Source: Gonium pectorale
Taxonomy: Eukaryota; Chlorophyta; Chlorophyceae; Chlamydomonadales; Volvocaceae
Direction of reading: 5' to 3'
DNA: 64,000 nt
NCBI GenBank assembly: GCA_001584585.1
Contig: LSYV01000098.1
Span: 41,941 to 105,940, forward strand
Shown: positions 36,801 to 49,048 of the stretch, piece after piece
How positions within the stretch are numbered: position 1 is the stretch's first letter
How the letters are laid out: each line of letters begins with the position of its first letter
Notes under the pieces: model-generated
The model's input: only the letters and a program-made list of their open reading frames with translations
Database searches by the model: none
What the model was told of the DNA's origin: nothing
Translations under genes and position numbers: made by a program

Positions 36801-38265
36801 GTGGGTATTTCGGAACAAGGGCATGCGGAAGCGCAGGCCGCCCGGCCGGCCCCGTCAGCTGACAGCCGACAGCAAGCTTACCGTGATCAGGGTAGGGGCA
36901 GTGGCATACCATGGACGCTGTGCACTTCAGGTTTTCTTGCCGTCCGTCCCCACCTACGCCTCCCCTCACCTGCGTGAGGGCCCGGGCCTCCACCGCCGAA
37001 GCCAGCGGCAGCCCTCGGACCCACACCAGCATCCCCACGTCATCCAGGCACCCAGCTGCCTCTCGCAACGCCTGGTCCCAAGCGTCGTGGGTGCCCGGAC
37101 CCACGGGGCGAGAGATGCCGGCAGCCGCGGCGCCGCTGCGCGGCTCCATCGCTCGCCTACTGTCGCCGCCGCTGCTGCGGCTTGTGCTTGACCCGCGGCC
37201 GTTGCTGCGGCCCCCCCGGGCTGACTTTGTCCCCGCGGCGGCGCAGGGCGTTTCGCTGGCGTCTGCGGCCGCGGCCAAGGTGGAAGCTGCTGCGTCGCCG
37301 CTCACTCCAGCCTGCGCGGGCGTGCCGGCCTGCGCAGACCACCCCAGGAGATAGGGCGGGAGGTGGGGGGGGGGGGCGGTTCACGATGGAAGTGGATGGA
37401 GTTGAGCGCGGGAGGGGGGTCACGGGGTCACACGGCCCTCGGCTGCTCCAGCAGCACGCTGCGATGTGCGACCCCGGCAGGGGTGTAGCGCCGGTTTCGC
37501 CCCGCGCAACACGGGGACACCGGGCCACCCGGCACACTGCTACGAACTCGCAGCCCCAGCAGGGACCCGAAAGCTCTCCCGCCGCACCAGGATGAGGAGC
37601 TGCGCCGCGAAGAAGCACGCGACCTTTGCAGCTTCCTGGGCCTCGACCAGGCGTGCAGCAGCAGCCGCGCTGCCACCCCGGCGGCCGCCGACGGCATGAG
37701 TCCCGCCGCACCCCGGCCATCCTCCGCGGCCATTCCCGTCCTGCTCCTCATCCGCGTCCTCGTCCTGCTCCCCTGCGTCCTGCCCGCTGTCCGGTGGCTC
37801 TGCACCCACGTCTTGGTCTTGGATGTCGACCAGGCCTGCGCCGCTGCGCCCGTCCCCGTCCCCGGCGAGCCGCTGCACGGCCGTCGACAGTGCAGCCCGC
37901 ATCGCACCCAAGAGCCGTGCAGCTAGCGCTACTTGCTTCAAGTTGCCTGGCTCGTCTCGGAGCCCACACCAGAGCCGATGAGCTGCCGCGAAGGGCATCT
38001 CGGCCCTATCGTCGCCGGCAGGGCCCTGTCCCTGGCGAACGCATGACTGCCGCTGGTGCCAGCGACTGCTCCGTTGGAGCCAGGCAAGTACCTTGTCGTC
38101 GGCCGAGCCGGCGTCGGCTTCGCCCGGGCCCAACCAGCCAGATAGCTCGTCAAGTCCCGCAAACGGAAAGAAGCGCATGTTGTCAAAGCAAGGTTCTGCC
38201 GCACGCCTAGCAAAGACCCGGTCGCTGTGTGGCAGTTGCTTAGGAGTTACCGTGTCGATGGGCAT
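27877..38265 (-). CDS. Very large Ala/Gly-rich helical-repeat (HEAT-like) protein, possibly a condensin D-type subunit
   Basis: About 14 coding segments on the minus strand (approximate, borders not all phase-checked): 38265-37540, 37340-36968, 36860-36708, 36455-35784, 35462-35222, 34950-34640, 34100-33750, 33535-32840, 32330-31612, 31430-30690, 30510-30040, 29668-29120, 28860-28505 and 28137-27877. Together they give about 2,000 residues. Amphipathic helices alternate with long Gly/Ala/Pro-rich loops. Two stretches recall condensin D subunits: LLDRTRTVRSKALQLLLELL (near 34090) and ALAMRALGRLLVQSERLCER with LVLRNPNRHRP (30500-30300), in the same order as in CAP-D proteins. The C terminus ends in basic NKRRKTRH, a possible nuclear signal. 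The start ATG at 38265 precedes FARRAAEPCFDNMRFFPF. Other HEAT families remain possible. That a real gene exists is likely; its function is a weak inference. Confidence 0.5.
28423..28476. repeat. Three perfect 18-bp tandem copies
   Basis: The unit ACGCAACCAACCCAGTTC occurs at 28423-28440, 28441-28458 and 28459-28476 without mismatch, in an intron of the helical-repeat gene. The lack of divergence suggests recent slippage, so copy number is probably polymorphic. Confidence 0.95.
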
Positions 38266-39097
38266 GCACGACTGCCTACGCAGTCATGATGTGATCGGAT
38301 TCCCATAAAGTGCTGGAGGGCAGGGTAGCTGATGTTGGGATGTTGTCGACAGGACACAGGAGGCAGTTTCCCGCTCGAAAAGGGACGAGCATCCAGACGG
38401 CCACATGCCACACGGAATTCACGGACTTGCGGGCTTGAGAAACTTCTGTGTGAACGCCTTTGCAAACGAATTCGTCGCGAGACCTTCGCATTGCCCATGA
38501 CGTGTACTACCGGTATGGTAAGTCATGCAGCATGCACCAGTGCGAGATCATGTTAAGCTTACACGTCAAGGCCTAGCAATGTAAGGGGATGGATGGGGAG
38601 GGGCAACTCGCACGGGCCCCTCATCGCTTCCACGGAGGTTGGGCCCAGCTTTCAAACTAGACGGCTCGAGCTTCCACAAGCTAATATGTATGCACCGTTT
38701 GGTTGCAGTCACATGATTGCGTCTGATTCGCGCCAGCCTTGCCCCGCAGCGTTCCTTGTTCCTACCCCAATTCACTCCTTATTTTGGTGTATGGAAGGTG
38801 CCACCACAGTATGACTGTATGACGGGCTGCTTGTGCGAACCGCGGAATGCCAGGGCGAACCGTGCGGCAGATGAGTAATGGAGCTGAGGAGCCGGGTAGG
38901 AAACGAAGCGACGCACTCCCAGTCGCAAGTTTCTTAACAGTGGCAAGCTGTATGTTATGTATTTATCGATATCTCAACTGCGTTTTATCTTGACATTGAT
39001 AAGTTCTGCCTACCTCTCACTGAACGACGACTTGGAATAGACCCGCATATACGATAAATACCCATAACAAGCTGCCAAGCACAACATCATTTTGAAG
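38266..39097. other. Divergent promoter region
   Basis: This 832-base spacer separates the start codons of the minus-strand helical-repeat gene and the plus-strand metalloproteinase gene, so it should carry both promoters. The part at 38930-39090 is clearly AT-richer than its surroundings. No coding sequence is seen. Confidence 0.55.
39046..39060 (+). promoter_or_regulatory. TATA-like element of the metalloproteinase gene
   Basis: CATATACGATAAATA lies about 40-50 bases upstream of the ATG at 39098 in an AT-rich patch. If used, the 5' UTR would be only about 10-25 bases, so it may instead be non-functional. Confidence 0.3.
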
Positions 39098-42000
39098 ATG
39101 GGAGGCAGTTTAGGACGCAGGCGCCGGGAACACCCACTTCCGGTCGTATGCCTCCTACTTTGGGCTGCCCGATATACAGCTGCTCAGAATGCGGAGACTA
39201 AAACCTGTGAGTGACAGTCGGGCCCCTGGGACATCGGCATGCGCACTTGCGCCCAGCAACCCTGGAACATCGGCATTGGCATCGCCACACATCATGTGAC
39301 ATGTTTTAAGCTCACACCTCCGTCGGTAGCAATCTGCCGTCTGTCGGTGACAGACGGCACACCCGCCATGTCCATAGTTGTCCCCCGTCTGAGGCCACTT
39401 TCCTTCCACCCCGCAGACGTCGCCACCGTAGCGATCATGGCGGGAACTAGGCTACTGAAAGCTGACATGCCTCCGGCGCCTGATGCCGGGGACGATGGGG
39501 AGGCGCCGTCGCCGGCGTTCACGCACGCAGGGTTGGACGTCGTGGAGTTGCGGTGTCCAGAGATCGAGGACAGGGAGACACGAATGCTCGTCCCGGATCC
39601 CAACTGCAACATCCCAATTAGGAGGCTTGCGCGCGGGGAGGAGGCCGTGGCGCTCCAAAGGGAAAACCAGCTGCTAACTGGCGACCAGGTCGAGGTAGGC
39701 GATTCAATTCGGCGTGTCGTTTGGTGGGTCGGGCTCCTGCGGACACCCGGGCAAGCAAAGGGGAACAGTTCCCTCACATACGGGCCGTTGCCTAGGTTAT
39801 CTTCCCCACGCTCGCAAGCAACTGCTTCACCCTGGGCTTCAATGTGCCCAACCTGTCCCGCCCAGGTCACCTTCGACGTAATACGGAACGCAACAACGTC
39901 ATCGAGGCGCAGCCTGCAACAGGCTGGAGGCAAAGGCGGCCGGCGGTACCTATACCGCAAGGGATCCCTCAAAGTGGTGGCTCGGAGCTCCCAGAAAGAG
40001 GTACGCGGCCCCGCCTGCGTGCGATCCCGCCTTTGTCGCTGCTGCGGGGTTCTCACCACGGGCTCACACATCCACGGGCCACGGGCTGTGCGGCTTTGGA
40101 CGCTCGCGCGGGAGCCACTTGCGGGCCTGTGTGTTCTATGCCAAAGCTCGCGCTGAGCGTGATCCTGCGCCAGGCATCAGCTTGTCACAGCACGCACCAT
40201 CATATAGCCAGCGTCCACAAGCAAGCAATGCATTATCCGTACGTGAGAGTCTGTCAGCGGGGTTCGTGTTGCCGGGCGTGTGCACTGAACGGCGCCCGTA
40301 CGACCTTGTACGGCTGCGACACGCACGCAGGTGTACAAGGGCACCCCCATCGACCTCAGGGCCGTGGTTTACCTGCTCGACTTCTGCGGCTGGAGGAACC
40401 CGTACCGCTCGGCGGAGGTAGGCTGTGGGCTGGGGCGGCAGCCACATGTGTGTTGTGCGCAGCCTGGCTATCTTCCGTCTGGGCGATTCGTTTGGCCCGC
40501 CGAAAAAGCTAGAAAAGCGACGAAAATCGCCGTGCCAGTCGTGGGCCTGGTCTCAAAGGGAACCGTCCAGGAAGAGAGGGTCTTGGCGGGCAGTGCTGCC
40601 GCGTCCTGCGTGCTGCGTCCACTCGGTGCACGACAGCGTCTGCCCTTCAAACTTTATCCGTCATAGACAATATATTACATTCTGGTCACGACGATGAATC
40701 ATCATCATTAACCTCCTTGCATGCGTCCCCCTGCGCTGTCCGTCACCTCGCCCCGCAGGAGTTTAAGAGGGTCCTCTTCTCGGGTGTGCCAAACTCAATC
40801 GAAGACAACCTGCAGGTACAGGAGACGAGGCTCGATTGCTTCTTGGGCGCCAGCTACTGCCCAATATGGGTGCAGGCCTGCGGGTATGCGGACCGTTTGC
40901 AAGGTCACGTGTTGCAGGAAAAAAAGAGAACCAGAAACGGTGTTGCAGGAGTGGACACGTGTACGTGGGGTAGATGGGTGGTGATGGTGGCGGTGGTGGT
41001 GCTTGTGGCCAACGGCAGAAGTGTCCCCGCGCCGGTGCGGTCTGATCCTCCGCGGCCGTGTTCTGCGCTGCTGGCCTGGAGGCATGGCCGCCATCCACCA
41101 GGGGGCATAGGGGCTCAGGCCGTCAGGCGGGCGTCGTCTGCGGCCTCAGAACCTGCCCCGTCACGTTTCTGACAGCCCGCGAGTGTTGCTTAGGGCCTCA
41201 GAACCTGCCCCGTGCGCATGCTCTGCGGGCGCACGGGCTAAACCTCCCCGCAATACAGCAGTACTTACTCGCCTCCGCGACGCCGCTGCCTGCCCGGAAT
41301 CCCACCCGCCCGACAGAACTACTATCGTACGTGCTCGTACAACAAGACGTCCTTCGACCCGCGCAACGTGGTGGTGGTGGGGCCGCTCCAGGTGGACTGC
41401 AGCGGCACGCTCGTGCGCGGCGTGTTTTCGTACCCCTTCGACGCCAGCACCTCCTGCGGCGCGGCGGAGCAGATTTTCTGGGTGCAGGCGGCCGAGGAGC
41501 AGGCCCGCCTGGTGCGTGGGGAAAGCGGGGGGCGCGACGTGTGTGCGCAGCAGAAGAAATTCGGTCACTGCACCTGCAAGTGTAACTCGCCGCTGGGCAG
41601 GATGCGCTACAAACATACAATGTACGGTATGCGTGGGGCGGACTGTACACATGAGTGCGCGAAACCTCGTGGCTAGAACCTCGTGGCTAGAACCTCGTGG
41701 CACGCCCCTCGTGGCGTGCACTGGGGACTCTTTCGCACTCTGATATAGAATATCGATGTGTCCGGAGCCGTAGTGCTGCAAGCGCTGAGCACGCGCCGCC
41801 GCCGCCCATGCCCGGTTGTGGGAGCGCCGTGGGCGCAGCGCCGCTCGCACCTGCCGCAGAACCTGACCTGAACGTACGGCCCCCGCTGCGCTGCGTCGTA
41901 CCGTGCCGTACCGTACCATACAGCGCTGCGCTGCGCTCTGCCCTGCTGTGCCTCTTCCCGCAGATCGCGCAGACGGACCCCGCCGTGAACGACGTCATGA

Positions 42001-44636
42001 CGTACAGCAGCGGCGTCAGCGGCACCCCCGCGCGCCGCCGCGTCATCCTCATGCTGCCCAACCAGGCGCGCTGCAGCTGGGCCGGCCTCGCCGACGTCTC
42101 GTGCGCCAGCCCCACCTGCCGCTCCTTCATCAAGGTCAGTGGTCAGTGGAAGTCACGCCCGCACCGGGGCGTGACGCGGAAGCCGTTGACTGTGCGCTGC
42201 TTTCGGCAGCTGGGGGCTGGCGGACCTTGACGGCGTCAAGGTCCGCCAGCCCCCAGCCGGAGCGGCAGCGCCGGAGACCTGCCGCTCCTCCGGCGCTTCG
42301 CCCCGGCCGCATGGGCGTTGGGAGCCCGCACGACGGCCGCCTGCGTGTAACCCACATGTGGGCGAATGCGAATGCGCTGAGGGCTGTGCCGTAACGGCAA
42401 AGTAGCCGCTGTCGAGGGAGCGGACAGCTCCCCCTTTCGAACAAACTGCTGCTTCATCTGCGTTCTCAGCACCGGAGACCCTTCTATCTACCCACCCACC
42501 CAACCAACCCCCCCACACACAGACGACGGCCAACCAGGACGCGCACGTCCTGTTTCACGAGCTGCAGCACAACTACGGGCTCAGCCACTCCGGCAGGTGG
42601 GCGACGGGCGGCGGTCGGTTGCGGCGAGGGGCGAGCAGCAGTGGGTGTCTCGTAATGGCGCGTCCAGCCGGTTTTGCGTGCCGTACGGCAGCGGCGGCGC
42701 GGGGCAGCAGCGGCGCTCGTGTGGGGCGCACCTGGGTGCACATGTACGGCCTGGCAGCCGGCATTGTTGTAGGGCGTTGAGCCCTCTAAAAGAACTAGCT
42801 CGGTTAATGTCCTTCAGTAGCGGCTTCGCGCTACAACAGGCATGATGGGCAGTTTAGCTGTAGGATGCGCACTCGCAAGCGAGTGGCTGCCAGGGGAGGG
42901 GGCGCTAAGGGCGGCCCCAGCAAGGGCAAGGGCGGGGTGGGTCATGCGGGGCCGTACACCGTGGACGAGCATCCTGAGAACGAGGGGCATTTCACGACAG
43001 TCCGGGCATGAGTGCGTATCTCCCTTGCTATCCAAACTGCAATCCGAGCATTGCTTCTCGTGTCGATCCTGCCCCGCACGGATGTACAGGGGCTTTGACG
43101 AGTACGGCGACCCAACCGACCCAATGGGCAACTTCAACAGCGCCGGCACTCGGCTGCTGTGCCACGGTGCCGCGTACAACTACCGAATCGGTTGGGCCAA
43201 GCCCATCAATGCCGTACCGGGCGTCGGTGACGGCGAGTACGGCATGCTGACCGCCGCCAACTTCTCGGTCGCCAACAACCACCTGACCTTCACGATTCCG
43301 GCCTCGTACATGACGGACGAGAACATGGTGATAGTCTACCTTGGCGCTTCCTTTAGGGGCGAGGGTGCCGGGTACAACGACTTCCCCAAGTACTTTCTCA
43401 GCTACCGCGCGAAAGCGGGCGGTTACGGCGGATTCGATAACGGCCTGCCAACCTCCTCAACCAACAAGCTCCTGATCCACAGCTATCTTGGCGAGCAAAC
43501 CGACCGCGACTTCAACCGCTCGCAGTACATCGACACACTGCCGCGCAGCTCCGACCCCGTGTTCGGCAACGGCACGGTCTGGGACGCCCTGTCGGCGGGC
43601 GCGCCGTCGTACCCGTACGACAACAGTACGGGACTGGGCGGCGGGCTGCGCGTGCGGCTGATCAGCTGGACGCCCACGGCCGCCCGGGTGGAGGTGTGTC
43701 GCATGTACGCGGCGCGGGAGGGTACGCCCGGCAGCGAGGAGTGCAACGATGGAGTGGACCGGGACTGGTGAGTTGCGGGCTGCCAGGATGCCGACTTCCG
43801 GGTGCATGCGGTCATCAGAGGTTCTCACGCGGTCTCAACATGCGGTACTCCTCAGCGCTGTATGCCTTCAGGTCTTTCGGGGTTTCCCACCTTTGCATGC
43901 GGCTTGAGGTAACCACGTCCCGTGGGGGTGCCCCCGCCAACGCTGGTCGATACGGACAGAGGGGGAGGGAGACCATGCAGCAAGCGCTGCGGCTGTGACG
44001 CTGGAGGCAGGCCCCGGCTTCCCCCGCCTCCTGGTGCGTGCGAAGGCGGTAGCATTCCGGTCCTGACGACACATGCACACTATCCTATGTGCTGACCTGT
44101 CCTGCGCCCCGATGTATCCCCTCGTCCGCAGTGACTGGCTCTACGGGGATGAAGATCCGGACTGCAACCCGGGCAGGCGGCCACCACCTCCCTCCCCGCG
44201 TCCAGCTCCCCCGCCACCAAGGTCACCGCCGCCAAGGCGCTCGCCGCCACCGCCGAGGACGCCGCCACCATCGTTGAGGGCAAGCCCTCCCCCACCCCCA
44301 CCGCCTCCGCCACCGCCCTCGCCCAAGCCGCCCTCGCCGCCACCGCCCTCGCCCAAGCCGCCCTCGCCACCGCCGCCCTCGCCCAAGCCGCCCTCGCTCA
44401 AGCCGCCCTCGCCGCCGCCGCCCTCCCCACCGCCGCCCTCACCGCCGCCGCCCTCGCCGCCGCCACCTCCGCCGTCGCGGTCTCCGCCCAGCCCTCGCCC
44501 CCCGCCGCACCTGCCGCCTTCTCCCGAACCGCCGGCTCCGACCAGGTCGCCGCCGTCACCAAGGCCTCCTCCCGTCGGCAAACCTCCTCGGCCCCCGCCC
44601 AAGAGGACCAACCAGCCACCTCCGGCGAGACCCTAG
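39098..44636 (+). CDS. Gametolysin-like secreted zinc metalloproteinase (peptidase M11), 762 residues
   Basis: M11 enzymes degrade the hydroxyproline-rich cell wall or extracellular matrix of volvocine algae. Ten exons join in phase: 39098-39206, 39417-39694, 39866-40000, 40331-40417, 40759-40815, 41317-41511, 41964-42134, 42523-42596, 43090-43767 and 44132-44636. Exon 1 is a signal peptide (VVCLLLWAARYTAA, cleavage near residue 28). A propeptide-like region precedes VVYLLDFCGW and the Cys-rich catalytic region (CSYNKTSFDP, SCGAAEQ). The zinc site is HELQHNYGLSHSG (His356, Glu357, His360, His366), with DPMGN as the likely Met-turn. Some Volvox relatives have Gln in place of the first His; this one keeps His. 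CNDGVDRDCDWLYGDEDPDC leads into about 150 residues of PPSP-rich sequence resembling an extensin or pherophorin rod. Many Cys residues fit disulfides in a secreted protein. Confidence 0.95.
41663..41701. repeat. 14-bp tandem repeat in a metalloproteinase intron
   Basis: AACCTCGTGGCTAG occurs twice and then partially a third time (41663-41676, 41677-41690, 41691-41701), followed by a degenerate CCTCGTGGCG. It lies between exons 6 and 7. Confidence 0.85.
42209..42257. repeat. Perfect 24-bp palindrome with one-base spacer
   Basis: Arms 42209-42232 and 42234-42257 are exact reverse complements (left arm begins GCTGGGGGCTGGCGG, ends TTGACG), separated by a single G. The palindrome lies in the intron between exons 7 and 8 of the metalloproteinase. 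Two more overlapping inverted repeats follow: GGAGCGGCA (42259-42267) with TGCCGCTCC (42280-42288), and GCGCCGGAG (42268-42276) with CTCCGGCGC (42288-42296). Confidence 0.95.
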
Positions 44637-45970
44637 GGCGCCGGGTTGGCTGAACGGGTTGGCTGAACGTTGATAGCACGACATTTGTGGGGGGTACAAT
44701 ATCGGCGTGGGTGATCCACCATTTCTCCGGGCCCCCGGGTGAGCAAAACGAGATGGTGCCTACCCTGCGGTTTAGGACTGTGGAGGTGGGGGATGCAACA
44801 CAGTGACCACTTGTACAGCCATTAATCTGATGCAACTAAATGAAACTGCATTCATGCTTAGTCCTAGAACAACGTGTGGAGTTATTATTCATGACTTGTC
44901 CATGCAGATTGGACAAAGTGACCAGGCACACACAACGCTCTTACCAATGGCTGCCGACGACACGCGCTTTGGCGTACATGCTCCGCAGAGGAGACATGCC
45001 AACATTGCTGAAATAGTTGTGCGTGAGGTAACCTCGGTGCTTGCGTTGCATTATGCGTGGTTTGCTACTCTCACAGTGACTTGCAGTGACAAAGACCCAT
45101 AGGTCGTTCCGTACACATTCCTGCGTGCGCAGCGCGCTTAGTTTTGTCACGCGTGATGCAGGTGGCCACCGAGCAGCTGCACAGGTTATCCACGTTGGGT
45201 CGACCGCCCTGATGCCGGTCATTGTTCGCAATGCGTGTACCGGCGGTGTTTCACTCGGGTGGTAATTATCGGTGGTGACGGTGGCGATGGCTTGTGCAAT
45301 GGCGGCTCCGTGGGAAAGACAGGGAGCTGCAAAGGAAGAGGGAGATGGTGCAAGGCCCACGTTGAGGCCATGAACCGACACGCCTTCCATGGATACATAT
45401 GTACATGAGGAGCTACCATGCCAGAGGATGGACACCTCGTCAATCCTCAGTTCGAAGTCCGGAACGGCTTGAATCAGCGGCCGTAAGATGTACACACTCG
45501 CCGACTTGGCTGCTGGGGGTTGTAGAAGCAGCACCGTTCCCACACCTTAGACATCCTGCAAAACTGCAACCGTGCCGCAACGTCAGGCACAAGCCGCGCA
45601 TTCTCACGCGGGGGGCAACCGCTTTGCTTCAGGCGCTTCAGCGGCTCAGAGAGCCATTCCCACGGCATTGTCGCATCGCAGCAAGGGAACTCGCTTGGCA
45701 AATTTGTAGCATTTCACATCTCACAGTCCTTAGGGCTGGCTTCCAGCGCTCGATGCAGCGCAGGGAGTTATCGACTGCTACGACGACGACACGGCGCTTA
45801 TAAATGGTCCAGTACCCGTGATCATGATCACGCCTGCGCCACTGCTACCAAAACGCTTCCGAGGTACACATACCAACCGCCAAGCAGTCAAGGCCGGCCT
45901 TCGGCATGCAGGCGCCATGCCAACGGCTTGTTCGCAGTGAGGGCCCCATGCTGCGAACGCGCCGGCTGCC
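44637..45970. other. Convergent 3' spacer
   Basis: Between the stops of the metalloproteinase (plus) and the aldehyde dehydrogenase (minus). It should hold their 3' UTRs. The 200-codon minus frame at 44941-45543 shows no recognisable domain and is probably chance. No RNA gene is seen. Confidence 0.5.
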
Positions 45971-48900
45971 TCACAGCTTCGCGGGCGCCTGCGGCTGCGG
46001 CGGGTTGTACCAGCCCCAAATGTCCGGGGAGACGTACTTGGTGACCTGCACGTCCGCGGTAGCAGGGGCGTCGCAACGTCCGCGGACAAAGGGAATCAAG
46101 CTGGCGATGGGTGGGACAGCAGCCGCATTCCTCAGCGGCCGGGAGCCCGCAGGCGCGAGCCGACAGGTCAAGGAAGCTGGTGAAGCTGGGACTGTCGACC
46201 GGGTCAGGCGAGCGGCAGCTTGAGAGGGGCTGTAACCCTCGCCGATGTGCTGCCACCTCTGGGGCAACCAGGCACCGGCCCCCCTTGGGCACCCGCCCCT
46301 GGGCCCGGCGTCTGGCCATGTTCCCATCATCATACGCACCTGCTTCACCGACAGGAAGTTCTCCAGGCCCCACTCGCCCAGCTCCCGGCCGTGCCCGCTG
46401 TTCTTGATGCCTCCCCACGGAGCCTGCGGCGCATCGCCAGGTACGCGAGTGGGCACCACCAGGATCGTAGACATGGGACATCGGACCGGGACAACGACAA
46501 CACGGGCTGCGATGTTGCTTCTGCCAGAGATTATTGAAGCCCAAACTCAGGCTGTATACAATGCATGCGCATACTCTTTGGGTACGAGTTTTGGTACATG
46601 GCTCGATGCGCGTGTGCTCAAGCCGGCAGCTGGCGTTGCGCGGCGCGTTTTTTTTTCGTGAAAGCACTCACGAAGCAGAAGCAGGGCTGGGAGCAGTTGA
46701 CCCAGACGATGCCGCACTCGAGCGCCTCCGACACGCGGCGACACCGCTCGGGGCAGGCGCTGATGACGGCACCTACGAGCAGGGCATAAGAGCGAGGAAT
46801 CCGCTCAACCACTCCACATCAGCATGCATCCAACCACGGATTGTGGCCCTCTGCGCGTGCCCTGGTCATCTGAAGGACCTGCGCCTGCGCGGCGCCCATG
46901 TGGGGCAGACCGTTGGAGCCCTGCCAGACACCACTACATGGTCGTACAAATACGCATCGCCGTACTGCACAGACACACTACATGGTCGTACAAACGCACA
47001 TCGCCGTACTGCACAGACATGCCACGCGTACCCTCTCAGACGCGCACTCGAGGGCCTGGTGACCTGCGAGAGAGCAACCATGGCCGTACCATCCAGTGCC
47101 CATCGCCTACTCACCCGCCAAGCCGTACTCGGAGTCGTTGGCCATCGCCACGGCCTGCGCCTCGGTGGCGAAGGTGGCCACCGACAGCACGGGGCCGAAG
47201 ATCTCCTCCTTCCAGATGCGCATGTGCGGCTGCACGCCCGCAAACACGGTGGGCGCCACAAAGTAGCCGGCGCTGCCGATGGCAGGCACGGCGGGGCGGC
47301 AGCCGCCCGTCAGCAGCTGCGCGCCGTCCGCCTTGCCGGCCTGGGGCGCGGGGGGTGGCGGGGCAGGAGGCACGCGTGAGGCAGACAAGTCTTTAGTGCC
47401 GCCGATTGATGCTGTGGGGCATATGCTCTTCAAGCGGGGATGGCTTCCGCGGTAATAACGTCGTGTGCAATGGCTGTGCGGGAGGCGGGTGGCTGGAGCG
47501 AGGGCAGCGCCTTGTGCCATTATAGCCGCAAGTAGCAGTTTTTTTTGGGGGGGGGGGCCGGGGAGCATGCATAGTAATACAACTTGTGCGAGCGAGCCTG
47601 TCACGGCGCAGAGGCCGCGCAACGCCCCCTCACCTCGATGTAGCTCAGGACCTTACGGTACTGCCCCTCGCTGACCAGGGGGCCCAGCCGGCAGCCCGGG
47701 GTCAGCGGGTCGCACACCTGCAACCGTACCAAAGACACAACACACACGGCGTTGCAGGTTGGCTAGGATGCCGCTTGGTCATCTAGAGTGCCACGTGCCG
47801 CTTGGCGATTCCACTTATACCGCGTGCATATTGCCGTGCGCAATGCAGCACAGTGCAAAATACCGTACGGTGCTGCAAATGCCACCGCAGCGCTTGACGA
47901 GTGGAGATTCGCTGTGCAGGCCCAACCGGTTCCCAGCGCGCAAACAGGAGAAAGGACGAGAACGTTCACTAAACGGACTTGAGGGGTCCGACAGCACACC
48001 AGCAGCAGCAAACGGCAGCGCTCACATTGATCGACTCCGCCCGCTTCTTCAGGTGCTGCAGGAACGCCGGCGCGACGTCCTCATGGACGAGCAGCCGTGA
48101 CGTGGAAGAGCAGATCTGGCCGTTGGTCCAGAACGCCCCAAACTGCGTCGGGCGGCAACAGAAGGCGGCCCGTCAGACGCGATGGGGCGACACGAAAGCA
48201 CTGGGGCGTTAGCGCGATGGAATCCCTCCAGCTGAGCGAAGCGCTACAAGCGCGAGGGAGTGAGCGGCGCCCATAACTAGGACGAGCGGTACTTCGCCCA
48301 GAGGCTGTCTCCTCCTGCCCTGAGTGCACACCATGTGCGCATGCTTTCCAGGTCCCTGCCCACCATGGCCCACTCGACGGCCTTCTCCACGTCTGCGTCC
48401 TCAAACACGATCAGCGAACTCTTGCCGCCCAGCTCCAGCGACGCGGGCCGGATGTTGTCGGCGGCCGCCAGCGCCACGCGGCGGCCCGTGGCGGCGCTGC
48501 CCGTGAAGGCGACCTTGGCCAGCTTGGGGTGCGCGCTGCAAGGGGGGAACATGCAGCACGCAAACTCTCGGGCACGGCATGAACAGGGCAACTTGTCGGG
48601 CAATTTGCCACACACTCCGGCGGGTTTTGCAGGGCAACTGCAGTTGCTTAGGGCTGCAGGCTGTCCCTTTGGGTTGAACAAGGGGGAACAGCGGTCCCAC
48701 ACCCCTCGCCTCGCGGCGTTGAGGTGGTCTTGCGTTGGGGCGGGTAGCGCGCCTGGCCAGCGTCGGCCCGGAGATGTAACACACCACACACACATCCAGT
48801 AACGCATACATAACACACATCCAGTGTATGCGTCGTTTCATTTCAACACATCCAACGTCATGTTTATGTATTCCCAAACCAAACCAACGCTTCCCATGGG

Positions 48901-49017
48901 CACCATCTCTTGAGATCCCCCCTCGGCGGCGCAGCTGGCCATCCCACTGCCCACCGTTCACCCAACGCACTTGCCCGGCCACCGCACCTCAGGGGCGCGC
49001 CCGCGTCCGGTCCCGTG

Positions 49018-49048
<31 letters not shown>

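Noticed and set aside
44941..45543. 200-codon minus frame between the protease and ALDH10
   Set aside because: No domain or helix pattern; it lies where convergent 3' UTRs are expected.
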